Below are positions 32,171-43,625 of a stretch of DNA of 64,000 nucleotides, one piece after another. The notes beneath the pieces were generated by a model. That model ran no database searches. It worked only from the letters and a program-made list of their open reading frames with translations, and was not told where the DNA came from. This DNA is from Primula veris (Eukaryota; Streptophyta; Magnoliopsida; Ericales; Primulaceae). The position numbers and the translations under genes were made by a program. Every line of letters begins with the position of its first letter. Positions within the stretch are counted from its first letter, which is position 1. Location: NCBI GenBank assembly GCA_963682055.1, contig OY821741.1:6207501-6271500 (forward strand). Reading direction: 5' to 3'.

Positions 32171-35100
32171 ATGATGGATGCTGAAAATGAGGGACATAAT
32201 AATCATTCTACTATAGCTTCTCAATCCACTAGTATGCAGGTACTGAGTTTATAATGAAATGAATGGTTTATTTTACTATGCATTATTGTTTTTTGCTAGT
32301 TAAACTTAGAAAAGGGAATTTGAACCAGAAGGTCCAGAACTCACCTTTTTTTTTCTTTCTAAAATTTAGTTTAAACTAAAGTGGATAGTATTTTTGTAAA
32401 TTTAATGACTTGCAAATTATATTTTTTATAATTGCAGGACCTTGGCCTTCATGCTAGAACTATAAGCACCACCTCAACAATGGACAGTGGTGAGTGATGT
32501 TCTTTTCTTTTTTCCGGGCTTATTATAATTTTGAACTCATAAAATGCATCAATAGCTGTAACGACGAAGTAATGGCCGTGTTTGCTCGTGTACCCTTGAA
32601 AAATAATTATAACGAATTTGTTAGGAAGACTCGGAGTTATATTTTTATTATCTTCAATGATCAGAATAACATGAAATTTATAGTTTTTTCACGCTAAAAA
32701 CATATTTGGTGTCGTCTTTTATTGTCTTTTTTTACTAGTACTACAAATACCGAGTTTACGATTCTTTCCTTCGGTTAATTTACAATTGTTTCTAATATTC
32801 CCCTTTTGTGTTTCCATTTTCTTTACCTTTTTTGAAGAGTTGATTGATGAATATGGGAACCCGATATGGAAAAATAGAGTGGAAAGTTGGAAGGAGAAAA
32901 AGAGCAAAAAGAAAAAAGTCTCAAAAAAAGAAGATCAAATTCCAACTTCACAGGAAATGGAAGAAATACAGCTGTAAGTACATACAAATCATTACATAAC
33001 ATTAGTTGCCCTTTGCAGATTTTATGCAAATAAGCTGTTTTTATACTGTCATAAAAAATCTAGTTCCTTTCGCTTAAATCTTCAAGCTTTTTCAAGCCAA
33101 AAAACGAGAAAAAAAGATGACTATTTTAAACCATCACTTAAATGTAGTCCTTTAAGCAATAAAAGCTAAAGTAGGTATACGTAAAACAAACAGCTTAAGA
33201 GACAAACTACATTCTTATGAAATCTATACTGCAAAAATTTCCAGAACAAATAAAACCTAACATGATTTTACATTATGGCGAAATTACTTCAAGTAATGGT
33301 TCAGTTTCTCTACATAATGTATTAGTTTTGCCATGCACTCATGCTTTAGTCCTTGTCTAGAAGGTTAAAATTGATAATAATTTTCCAATTTATTTTCATG
33401 GGACAGGGAAGGAAATGCTGGTGCAGAACCTCTTTCGAGAATTATTCCGATCTCAAAAAGCCAGCTGGCACCGTATAGAACCGTGATAATAATGCGGTTG
33501 ATTATATTGGGGCTTTTCTTTCATTACAGAATAACAAATCCAGTCGATAGTGCTTTTGGTCTTTGGCTCACTTCTGTTATTTGTGAGATTTGGTTTGCTG
33601 TTTCTTGGGTACTAGATCAGTTCCCTAAATGGTTTCCCGTTAATAGGGAGACTTATCTTGACCGGCTATCACAAAGGTAACTGTAAAAAATCAAAAAAAA
33701 AATCATAATTGGTTAATAATTGAGCATGGAATTAAAGTATAAGGCTTTCTAATCAAAATATTGCATGATTGCATCACCAATACGTACATGGAATTGTTTG
33801 ATTGCAGCTTTTAGGAAAATAACCTTCATTTTTTCGAGATACCTGAAAAGGCCAGGTTCATCCATCTAAAAACTTCAAGCTAAATCTAGCCAAAAATCTA
33901 GAAAAGCTCATTTTTGAAAGATGGTCAACAAAATGCAGTCCAGATTTTAGGGAAAGTTGTGCTTAAAGCTGCAATAGAAAAAAAAACTAAATATTTCGTC
34001 CCAAATTTAGAACTGAAGCGTTCAAAAATATTCGTCTCATGTAATTCTACACTTTGAACACACTCAAATTCTTAATAAAATTAACTTTTTCAGGTTTGAG
34101 AGAGACGGAGAGCCATCTGGGCTGGCACCTGTTGATTTCTTTGTCAGCACGGTTGATCCTCTAAAAGAACCTCCCTTAATTACCGCAAATACAGTTCTTT
34201 CAATTCTAGCTGTCGATTACCCTGTTGATAAAGTATCATGCTATGTATCCGACGATGGTGCAGCGATGCTTAGTTTTGAGTCCCTAGTCGAAACAGCCGA
34301 GTTCGCAAGAAAGTGGGTCCCGTTTTGTAAGAAGTTTACCATAGAGCCTCGTGCGCCGGAATTTTATTTCTCGCAGAAAATTGATTACTTGAAAGATAAA
34401 ATTCAACCTTCTTTTGTGAAGGAAAGAAGAGCAATGAAAGTAAGCAGCTCATTTTTGTCTTAAGGTTACAGTTTTGTATACTAATGTATCAGCAGAATTG
34501 GTTTTATCCGCTGACGTAATAGAATATTAGAATTAACAATTAATACACGAATATTACATTTTTTTACGATTTAGAGAATCGGCACTATATTTTGTATACT
34601 ATTTTATCAGGTCTTCCTATTTCGATCTCAATCCAGTGATTTTCTTTCAATGTAATAAACAGAAAAATGCCACGGTAACTTCGAAAATAAAAATAAAAAA
34701 TGCTAGGTTGGGAAACTCGTTTCGAATTTCTGTAGGTTGATGTACGAAATATAGAAAGTGCAATTTAACACTTTTATGTTATGAGCGGAATCATTTAAGA
34801 ATCCATGTTAAATGTGGTTTGATTATCTTGGGGGTGCTAAAGAACTGTATTTTTCTGTTCTTTTGGAATGAAAAAGCTATAATTTTAAGCTGGATGAACC
34901 CAACTTTTTCCTCCCACTCAAATAATCCATCTCATTCGCTTAATAGATGCAATCAAACTAGCCCTTAATTTTCTATTGATAGAAACATTTTAACTGACTT
35001 ATGTTTGGTTTATGATTAACTTCAGAGGGATTATGAAGAGTATAAAGTGCGTGTAAATGCTTTGGTGGCCAAAGCACAAAAGACACCAGAAGAGGGATGG

Positions 35101-38100
35101 ACCATGCAAGACGGAACACCTTGGCCTGGAAATAATACACGAGACCACCCAGGAATGATTCAGGTTATAATATGTTCAAATGATGACAAAAATGATTCAT
35201 TTTTAGTTTAATTATAAGGGTCAATTTTTATCAGTAACTCATACTTAGATTTTGATAATTACTGGCTATTCTATGATCCATACACTTGTTTGGAAGATGC
35301 AAATAGCTTTTCTATCACTCGCTCTATACCATGTTAAAAGCCAATAATTCTATTTTATTCAAAAATCTATTCACGATACTAATCCTAATTAATACTTATC
35401 AGTAAGAGATAAATAACAAATTCTAACACTAGTAGCATACAGAGAGGTGTCTAAATTTAGAATTTTTTGACGAATTCTTAATGGAAAATGCTTTTTTCTA
35501 GGCACCATTTCAAGTCATTTAAGCAAGTAGGTTTTCATCGAGTCTTGTGCAATTATTTTTTAAGTCAGTCACTAATTTACACGGTAAGAGTTGGTATGAA
35601 TGGAATATACTTCGCTCTTGAGTAAATTTCCAATAATTTTCATGTTGTGACTAATATTTTCAATACTTGATCTCCTTGGCCATTTTTTTCAGGTTTTTCT
35701 CGGAAATAGTGGTGCCCATGACATCGAAGGAAATGAACTTCCTCGGTTGGTTTATGTTTCTAGAGAGAAGAGACCTGGCTACCAGCATCACAAAAAAGCG
35801 GGTGCTGAAAATGCGCTGGTATATACACATACCATATACAAAAAGCTAGTTCTTGTTATATTTTTACCTAGTCTTTAATTTAAGAAGAAATGCATTTTCA
35901 GGTCAGGGTGTCTGCTATTTTGACAAATGCACCTTTTATTCTTAATCTCGATTGCGATCACTACCTCAATAATAGCAAAGCCATTCGCGAGGCAATGTGT
36001 TTTCTGATGGACCCACAAGTTGGACGAGATGTGTGCTATGTTCAGTTCCCTCAGAGGTTTGATGGCATTGATCGCCACGATAGATATGCAAATCGCAACA
36101 CCGTATTTTTCGATGTAAGCTAAAGAATTCCGTCTACCTTTTTATCATTTTAGTTTATTCCAACAAGTTTGTTTAACTTTATTTTTAAAATTAGAAGCTA
36201 GTGAAGTAAATAAGTGTTTGATCGATAGAAAATAGCTTCATCAAAAACCAGTTGTTCTTACTCCACTTTACAACTTTTAGCAAAACTTCAAATTTTATCA
36301 CCAGAATAATCAAATTTCAAGTTCAAATCGTACGATCCCTGTTATTGGCCTATGCAATGGGTAATGGAAGCATGTGTTTTGAAATTTGGGACACATGAAA
36401 GGTAAGTCGAGGGTTGAGAGATCTTCTCGCTTTGGCCCATTCTGTTAGAGCTTATAATCTCAGCTCAATTGTGTATTTTTTTAGCTTTTAAGATAGGTGA
36501 CATTTGGTCATTAAGCTTTTCATTTTTTAGCCTCAAGAATCTAGAAGTTTTAAGCTATATCACCAGTTTCTATAGTTTCTTTAAATTGATCATTTTTGTC
36601 TGAAAATCTCAAAACAGTTCCTTTCATATTAATGCTCAATTGGTTATCTCGAATTTCAGCTTATCATGAAGTTAGCACAGTCGAACTCATGATACTTTTT
36701 CTTCTTTCAACTCAAGGGGAGTTATGAAAACGTAAAACGACACGAACCTCATTTTTTTTTATTATGTATTCTTAAGGTGAACATGAAAGGGCTAGATGGC
36801 ATTCAAGGACCCGTTTACGTGGGAACAGGTTGTTGTTTCAATAGGCAAGCACTATATGGCTATGGACCACCTTCACTACCAAGCTTATCAAAGGATTCTT
36901 CTTCATGTTGTGCGAGTTTTTGTTGTTTTTGTCGACCAAAGAAACCTGCCAAAGATATCTCCGAACTTCAACGAGATTCCAAAAGGGAAGATCTTAACGC
37001 AGCTATCTTTAACCTTAACGAGATTGATAGTAAGTGTTCATTTTCTTAGGAAAATTCATTTCTTTATGTTAAAACTTAAAACTATGTTGAATTTAATGAT
37101 TCAAGTATTGCTTACTTTCTTGCCTTCAAGTATTTTTCGGTTTAAGCTGACAAGCCTAATGGACTACAGCTTATAAGCAAAAACCTAAAAAGTTTGAGCT
37201 TAATTAGAAGCAGCTGATATTCAATATATTGATTGATATCTGTGTTGCTTTATGATAACAGTCCATTCTGCAGCTATTTACAAATGTATACTTATTCTTT
37301 ATAATTTTAATGTAAAAGGAAAAAATTAAAAGAGATAAAAGGGATAAAATAAAAATTGTGGCATCTAGTTTGAAATAAATCAGAGTTTTTTTTTTACCAA
37401 TATAGTGTTATTGGGAAAACTAATTCTCATTATAATGCTATATTTAGTATTATATTCTAGACATGGCATGGAAAAAGTTTAATTTTATAATCTAATTTGT
37501 GTTTACTAAAATAAAGTACTATAACTTAATTCTTTTAATATATACAAAAAAATAATGTTATTGGAAAAAAAAAAAAATCACATTATAGTGGTCTCCTCAA
37601 ACTAATTCCTAATTTAGGTGTTTTTGTCCATATGACAAGCCAAGTAACATTACTTATAAGTATTTTGTACTCATTTTTAGTCTATTTTTGTACTCAAAAA
37701 CTTAAGAAACTCATTTTTAGTCTATTTTTGTACTCAAAAACTTAATTCACTTGACAACTTTATAACATTACTTATAAGTATGTTTAACAAAGTAATTTAA
37801 CGTTATTTTTTTTTATTTTCTATATTAAAAGATAGTTATACTTTATTTTGTTAAATACACATTAATTAGATTAAAAAATTAAACCTTCCCGTGTCTTGAT
37901 TATAAAAAAGAAAAAATGTGTTGCTGGTATTGTTGCAATCTTTTAAATATATAACGAAGTATATATTTGGCTTAAATAATTATTTTATAAACTTTTTTTT
38001 TGAATTGTATCATTCAAATTTGGATGGTTAATTAATTTATTTATGTAGTTTTCTATAAAGAATTTTGTGTCCTATAAACTAAGCATAACGTGGTTATATT

Positions 38101-41100
38101 TTATTTTCTTGTATAAATAAATTTAAATTCAGACATGACTTCAGTTTATATATCTTATCTGAAACATATGACTAATTAAATTAAAAGCAATATATGCGTT
38201 CAAGTTATCTAGTTGATATACATATATGGTACTCCTTTTACTCTACAACATAATTTTATTAACAACATATTAATAATAATAATAAATACATAACGTCATA
38301 ATTTTTTAATTCTTGATATTTATAATTATAACACTTGTGTTGAATAAAATCAGCTTAGAGCATCCACAATAGTTGTGTTAACTTTTTATTGTTAACTAAT
38401 GACACATTATCATTTAAAAAGCTATTAAATGACACATATGCATATTAAGTTAAACACTCACATTAGTTTTAACTTTAACAATGTTATCTATTTTAATTAA
38501 AAATTAAATATTTAAAATACAGTAGTTATCTGGGTTTTTTTCCAGCAACCATACATTACCGTGAAATTTCAGTACCAAATTTGAGAAAAGATAGAATTTT
38601 AGAAATAGGAAAATAAGTTATTTATTTTCAACATATCTTTATAAATAAATGGCTGAATAACAAATCATGTGTTGAATGATTATGTGAATATTGCTACACT
38701 GGTTTAAATATATTGCTGATGTACAGGTTAGTATTTGCATTTCTTTCAACATTTTGTTGTTTTTTGTAATTGATATGAGGGTGGGTCAGTTTTTTTTGTC
38801 ATGTCATCAAGTAATAACACTTAAAAAGATTGTTATCTTTAACAATCTTTTTAAGTGTTATAAAGTTAACACACACTTTAACACATCTAATGAAGAGACA
38901 AAATTGTATTATTAGCTAACATTTTTAGTTAATACACACTTTAATACATTGATGATCTTATACTTATGTAGCTGATTTGTTTGTGGTTATTTTAGTTTTA
39001 GAAAGCAAGAGAGAAATAAGATAACTTGGTGTTGAAACTTGGTCAATCAAAATATCAAATGCAACAAGCAAGAAAATTGAAATTTGTTGCTAAAAATCTA
39101 TTACCAAACAAGTCATAAGAAATGCGAAACAGGTTACAAGTCTTGGTATACAAAAATGACATTTTACTTTGTGTTGCAGATTATGATGATTATGAAAGGT
39201 CACTACTCATGTCACAAATGAGCTTTGAAAAGACTTTTGGTATGTCCTCTGTGTTTATCGAGTCGACGCTAATGGAAAACGGAGGAGTGGCCGAATCTGT
39301 AAACTCATCCACGGTTATCAAAGAAGCAATTCATGTCATTGGTTGCGGGTATGAAGAGAAGACGGCATGGGGAAAAGAGGTAAAAAAAATTATACTTTTA
39401 TGTTTATTAGAAATTACAATTATATATTGCATGTTTGACGATGGATCCGAAATTAATGAAATTTTGATATGGATAATTGAAATTCATGAATATTCTTGAA
39501 TATATATTCATGATATCCATATTAAAAATTCATGGTTGCTCTCAAGTCATTTTAGAGAACACTTGTTTACTGGAGCTTATAAGATGAATGTAGTTTGAAA
39601 TTATTATTAAGGAAATCTTCTTGAATGTCTAGGTTCTTAAGGGTGCGTTTGGTATCAGGTTTTTCAGTTCAGTCAAAAAGCTGTTTTCAGAAAGCAATAG
39701 AAAAAAAGCTTGCTTTCAAAAATATAAATGGGTGTTTGGCAAAAACTTAAAAAAACTAACTTTCAACGTATTGATTTTTGGCATTAGCTAATAGCTTTTT
39801 GGTTTTTCAATCAAAATAATTTAATAAGATATTTTTTTGATAAATTTTTATAATATCATATTTAAACGAGCAAGTAACACGTCAAGTTACGAATAAAGTT
39901 TTAGTTGAGATAAGATAAATATTTATTTAAATTATTAAAACAGTGGCGAGAAAGCTACCAAAATCTTCAAAATGTGTGGCTTTTTTGCTTTTAGCTTTTC
40001 TAGTTATATATCACCAAAATCTAGATTTTTAAAAGCTAAAAAAACCAGTGTTACCAAACACATATGGCCTTTTAAAATCAAAAAGCTAAAAAAGCTAACA
40101 AAAAAAGCTGATGCCAAACATGCACTAAAATCTACCTTGCAATTGTTTAAGAGTATTAATGTAAATTATGTATTGAATACAGATAGGGTGGATATATGGA
40201 TCTGTAACAGAAGATATCTTAACCGGTTTTAAAATGCATTGTCGTGGATGGAGATCAATCTACTGCATGCCCTTAAGACCTGCGTTTAAAGGCTCAGCGC
40301 CAATAAATTTATCTGACCGTTTGCATCAAGTTTTACGTTGGGCTCTCGGTTCTGTTGAGATTTTCTTGAGTCGTCATTGCCCATTATGGTACGGTTTCGG
40401 AGGAGGGAGACTTAAGTGGCTTCAAAGAATGGCGTATATAAATACCATTGTGTATCCATTTACGTCTCTCCCGCTCTTGGCTTATTGTACCCTTCCTGCC
40501 ATATGCCTTCTTACAGGAAAATTCATCATCCCAACGGTAATTTCACTTACCGTTATCAAACATTATGTACACAGATTAAAGAGATGTCAGTAAAGTTCAC
40601 ACAGAAGTTTTAAAAAAATGTGTTTATAGCATTACTCTTGTTGTTTTATGTTTCTCAGGTGAACTACTAGTGAAATATATTGAGAGAATATTGGTTTATC
40701 AAGTTTTGGAGCATATAATAACATTGCGGTAAAAAATAAATTGTAGATTTGGTATAAAAACACGGAAGCACAAAAAAGAACGTCATTAAGCGCAAAAGGT
40801 GTGAGATTTAGATTTTCTTGTGTTCATTAGGGAAAAAAGAAAACTACAATATATTACCTTCACATATTGTATGCGTACGATCCTAATGAAACATATTATT
40901 CTATTTCATGAAAAACTTACGCTTTTCGTGCGGAATCTTATACTTTTTGAGACCCTTCCGCAAAAATGCTTTAGCGGCACTCTCGCATTTAAAACACTGC
41001 TATTACTTGAAGACAAATTTCATCCAGAATAAAGGTGAATAATCTAGTGTTCTTCTATCATTTCGTTTAGAGTATTAGTACTTTTTACATAGATTGATCA

Positions 41101-42341
41101 GGTGACAGTAAACCTCCAATTTATGTTAAGTGTTAACAACTTAACATAGATCCGTGAAAATAACTATTTTTTCCGGAACCTATGAAAAATAGCACTACTC
41201 TCGCTGTCAGGGTGAAGCAGCAAGTAAATATATTCAGAAAATATTCAAATCTTGTAAAATTTCTTTGTTTCTTATACTATGGTGAATAATCTAGTACTCT
41301 TTTCCAGCTCTCAAACATCGCAAGCGTATACTTCCTCCTCCTCTTCATCTCTATCATCTGCACCAGCGTCCTCGAGCTTCGGTGGAGCGGCGTAAGCATA
41401 CAGGATCTCTGGCGTAATGAGCAGTTTTGGGTGATCGGTGGCGTATCCGCACATCTTTTTGCCGTCTTTCAAGGATTCCTGAAGATGGCTGCAGGACTAG
41501 ACACAAACTTCACTGTTACCACCAAAACTTCAGACGATACAGAGTTTGGAGATCTGTATCTGTTCAAGTGGACCACTGTTCTGATACCGCCCACAACGCT
41601 TCTCGTTCTTAACTTGGTTGGTGTCGTCGCTGGATTTTCGGATGCCTTGAATAAAGGGTAATGTTAATTTACTATTTCTACTAAAAGTTGATTTTATTCT
41701 TTAAAGGTTCTAGTTCTTTTAGAAGACTCAGAAATCCCAGGTTTTATGCATAAAAACTTAGCTCAAAATTTGCACCCAAACAAAGCCTTTACTCAGATTG
41801 TTAGTAGGGTTACTATTATATATATATATATATATAATTTAAACTATTGTCCGACGTTTCTTGTCATGTACCGACCGGTTCATTTTCAAATTAACATAAT
41901 TTTCGGAAGGTCTTGCCATGTAGTTTAAGTTCTTTTCTGTGTCTTATCTAACTATTGTTAATTGGAGTAGACATTTATTATATATCTGCAGAGAATCAAA
42001 CTAATGAACAAGGCTCTACTATCATGTTAAATTCCAAATTTCATGAAAGCTCGTACTGCTAGTTGGGGTAACTTCTTTATCATTCCTATAATTTTCTCAA
42101 CAGGTATGAAGCTTGGGGACCGTTATTCGGAAAGGTGTTTTTCGCATTTTGGGTGATTCTTCACTTATATCCATTCCTCAAGGGTCTTATGGGGAGACAA
42201 AATCGGACCCCGACTATAGTTATACTTTGGTCGGTGTTATTGGCTTCTGTGTTTTCTTTGGTTTGGGTAAAAATTAACCCTTTTGTGAGCAAAAATGATG
42301 ATGCTACCTCAGTTCAAGGTTGCAGCTCAATTGATTGTTAA
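32171..42341 (+). CDS. CESA8: Secondary-wall cellulose synthase catalytic subunit, CESA8 type, N-terminally short
   Basis: Exons: 32171-32239, 32438-32489, 32838-32973, 33407-33676, 34094-34439, 35026-35163, 35693-35818, 35902-36114, 36777-37029, 39180-39379, 40183-40536, 41308-41657, 42104-42341; 2745 nt, 914 aa. It makes beta-1,4-glucan from UDP-glucose in plasma-membrane rosettes. Visible: two N-terminal membrane segments (about 142-185), catalytic DDG (229-231), DCD (396-398), TED (610-612) and QVLRW (650-654), a Cys-rich class-specific region in exon 9, and a C-terminal membrane cluster ending SSIDC. The linker [19 protein letters not shown], the HARTIST segment and the SIDC end identify the CESA8 (IRX1) class. 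Members are usually about 980 aa; this model lacks the RING-type zinc finger normally in the first 60 or so residues. It starts at [13 protein letters not shown], equivalent to the linker after the finger. The ATG may be internal to an exon spliced at CTCAG|CAAATATG. Confidence 0.92.
37030..39179. other. Long CESA8 intron (2.15 kb) with MITE-like content
   Basis: It contains a 44-bp duplication (ACTCATTTTTAGTCTATTTT at about 37,670 and 37,709), a GAGCATCCACAATAG head typical of plant MITEs near 38,357, and a perfect 22-bp hairpin at 38,814-38,861. Confidence 0.6.
38814..38861. repeat. Perfect 22-bp hairpin in CESA8 intron
   Basis: ATAACACTTAAAAAGATTGT plus TA pairs exactly with its reverse complement across a 4-nt TCTT loop. 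Probably the centre of a palindromic MITE running from about 38,357 to 38,950. Confidence 0.85.
39641..40124. mobile_element. MITE in CESA8 intron between exons 10 and 11
   Basis: The left end GTGCGTTTGGTATCAG is mirrored at the right by CTGATGCCAAACATGCAC. AGCTTTTT/AAAAAGCT words recur inward from both ends. This TGCGTTTGGTAxCA head is a widespread plant MITE type. Target duplication not resolved. Confidence 0.6.
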
Positions 42342-42344
42342 GGG

Positions 42345-43620
42345 ATGCTTTTTTGTTCGTTCTTTGCTTGTTACAGAAAAAGTGTATACGATAAGATCGT
42401 TTCAATTTTTTTGGAGATTATAATATGTGTAGACCATACATTAATGGCGATGTATCATTAGCTTATAATCGAGTTTGGGATGTAAAGAAAAGGATTAACA
42501 CGATCAAGGACATTGATTCGTAATGCAAAATTTCTTTTATAAACTATGCATTGAATAGATTTGGTAGTAAAAAAAGAGGTGCTCACACCTAACCGAGTAT
42601 AGATCAAAACACAACCTATAATGTGTTGATTCCCAACTCAGTTGATGAACAAAAGTTCCTTTCATCGAAAGTAAAGCTACAGAATTTAGCCTAATTTGAT
42701 CAAAACAGACGTCTAAAAGAAATAGAGTTTGGCAGCAGTTTCCATGTAAATAAGTTGGTTTATTTAATATTTAAGGCTAGCAAAATGTCAAGTTCATCAA
42801 CACAAATAGTAGAATTATCTTTCAAGTCATGAAATATGAAGAAACTCTTATTTTACTCAACCAAATGTAGTCTAATTAAAAGGAAAAGAAAAGAAAAAAC
42901 AAGATTAGAGGAACAACCAAACAAACCCCTTATTTGTCAGAAGACAAGCATCCAAGCATGTCAATCCAAAATCCGTCGAAAATCTAATATTAGATCAAGC
43001 TTCCTTGAGATCATTTATCTTTTTCAGTACTTCATTTTCCATTATTTTTGAATTTAAGATTCAAAAGGATAAATGATCAGACTCAAAACGGTAAGATAAT
43101 CAGTTCAAACAGAATATAAGACAAGTCTGCAATGTAAGATGAAAATCGACATGCTACTCTACATGACTAGCTTCAAGTACTTACACGGAGACTGAAATAC
43201 AAGCACACAAAGGAATAAATTGGTGTCACTAGTCATATAACACGATACAGATACAAAAAGGATCAAACAACATTTCATAATTTAGCCAAGAAGACGATAC
43301 AAGTTACAAACATTATGGACAATAAACAACAACTCTTACCCTTTCTATGAATCTGTCCCAATAGTAGTAATTCTTCAAGAGGTACGTACACATACACAGC
43401 TACAAGTACATTTAGATCTCTTTCCTTCTCTTTTCAAGGAAACAAAAATCTAACTCACTATTGTACATATACAACAAATAATAAACTTCTTCTCGTAACA
43501 AAGTAAACGAACGCAATATTTGCCTATCAAAGCATTTCTTGCGAAAAAGTTGTGGCTGACCGAAATCTCGAGATCTCATTCGTGAATTCTTAAAAACAAA
43601 TACTCGCTTGCCCTTTCTTG
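42345..43620. other. Intergenic gap between two convergent genes
   Basis: Holds the 3' untranslated regions of CESA8 (plus strand) and the BIN2-like kinase (minus strand). No further gene recognised. Confidence 0.6.
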
Positions 43621-43625
43621 TTTAT

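Noticed and set aside
36796..37176. 126-codon plus frame overlapping CESA8 exon 9
   Set aside because: It is the wrong frame of a clearly recognised exon; the CESA8 frame [15 protein letters not shown] is the conserved one.
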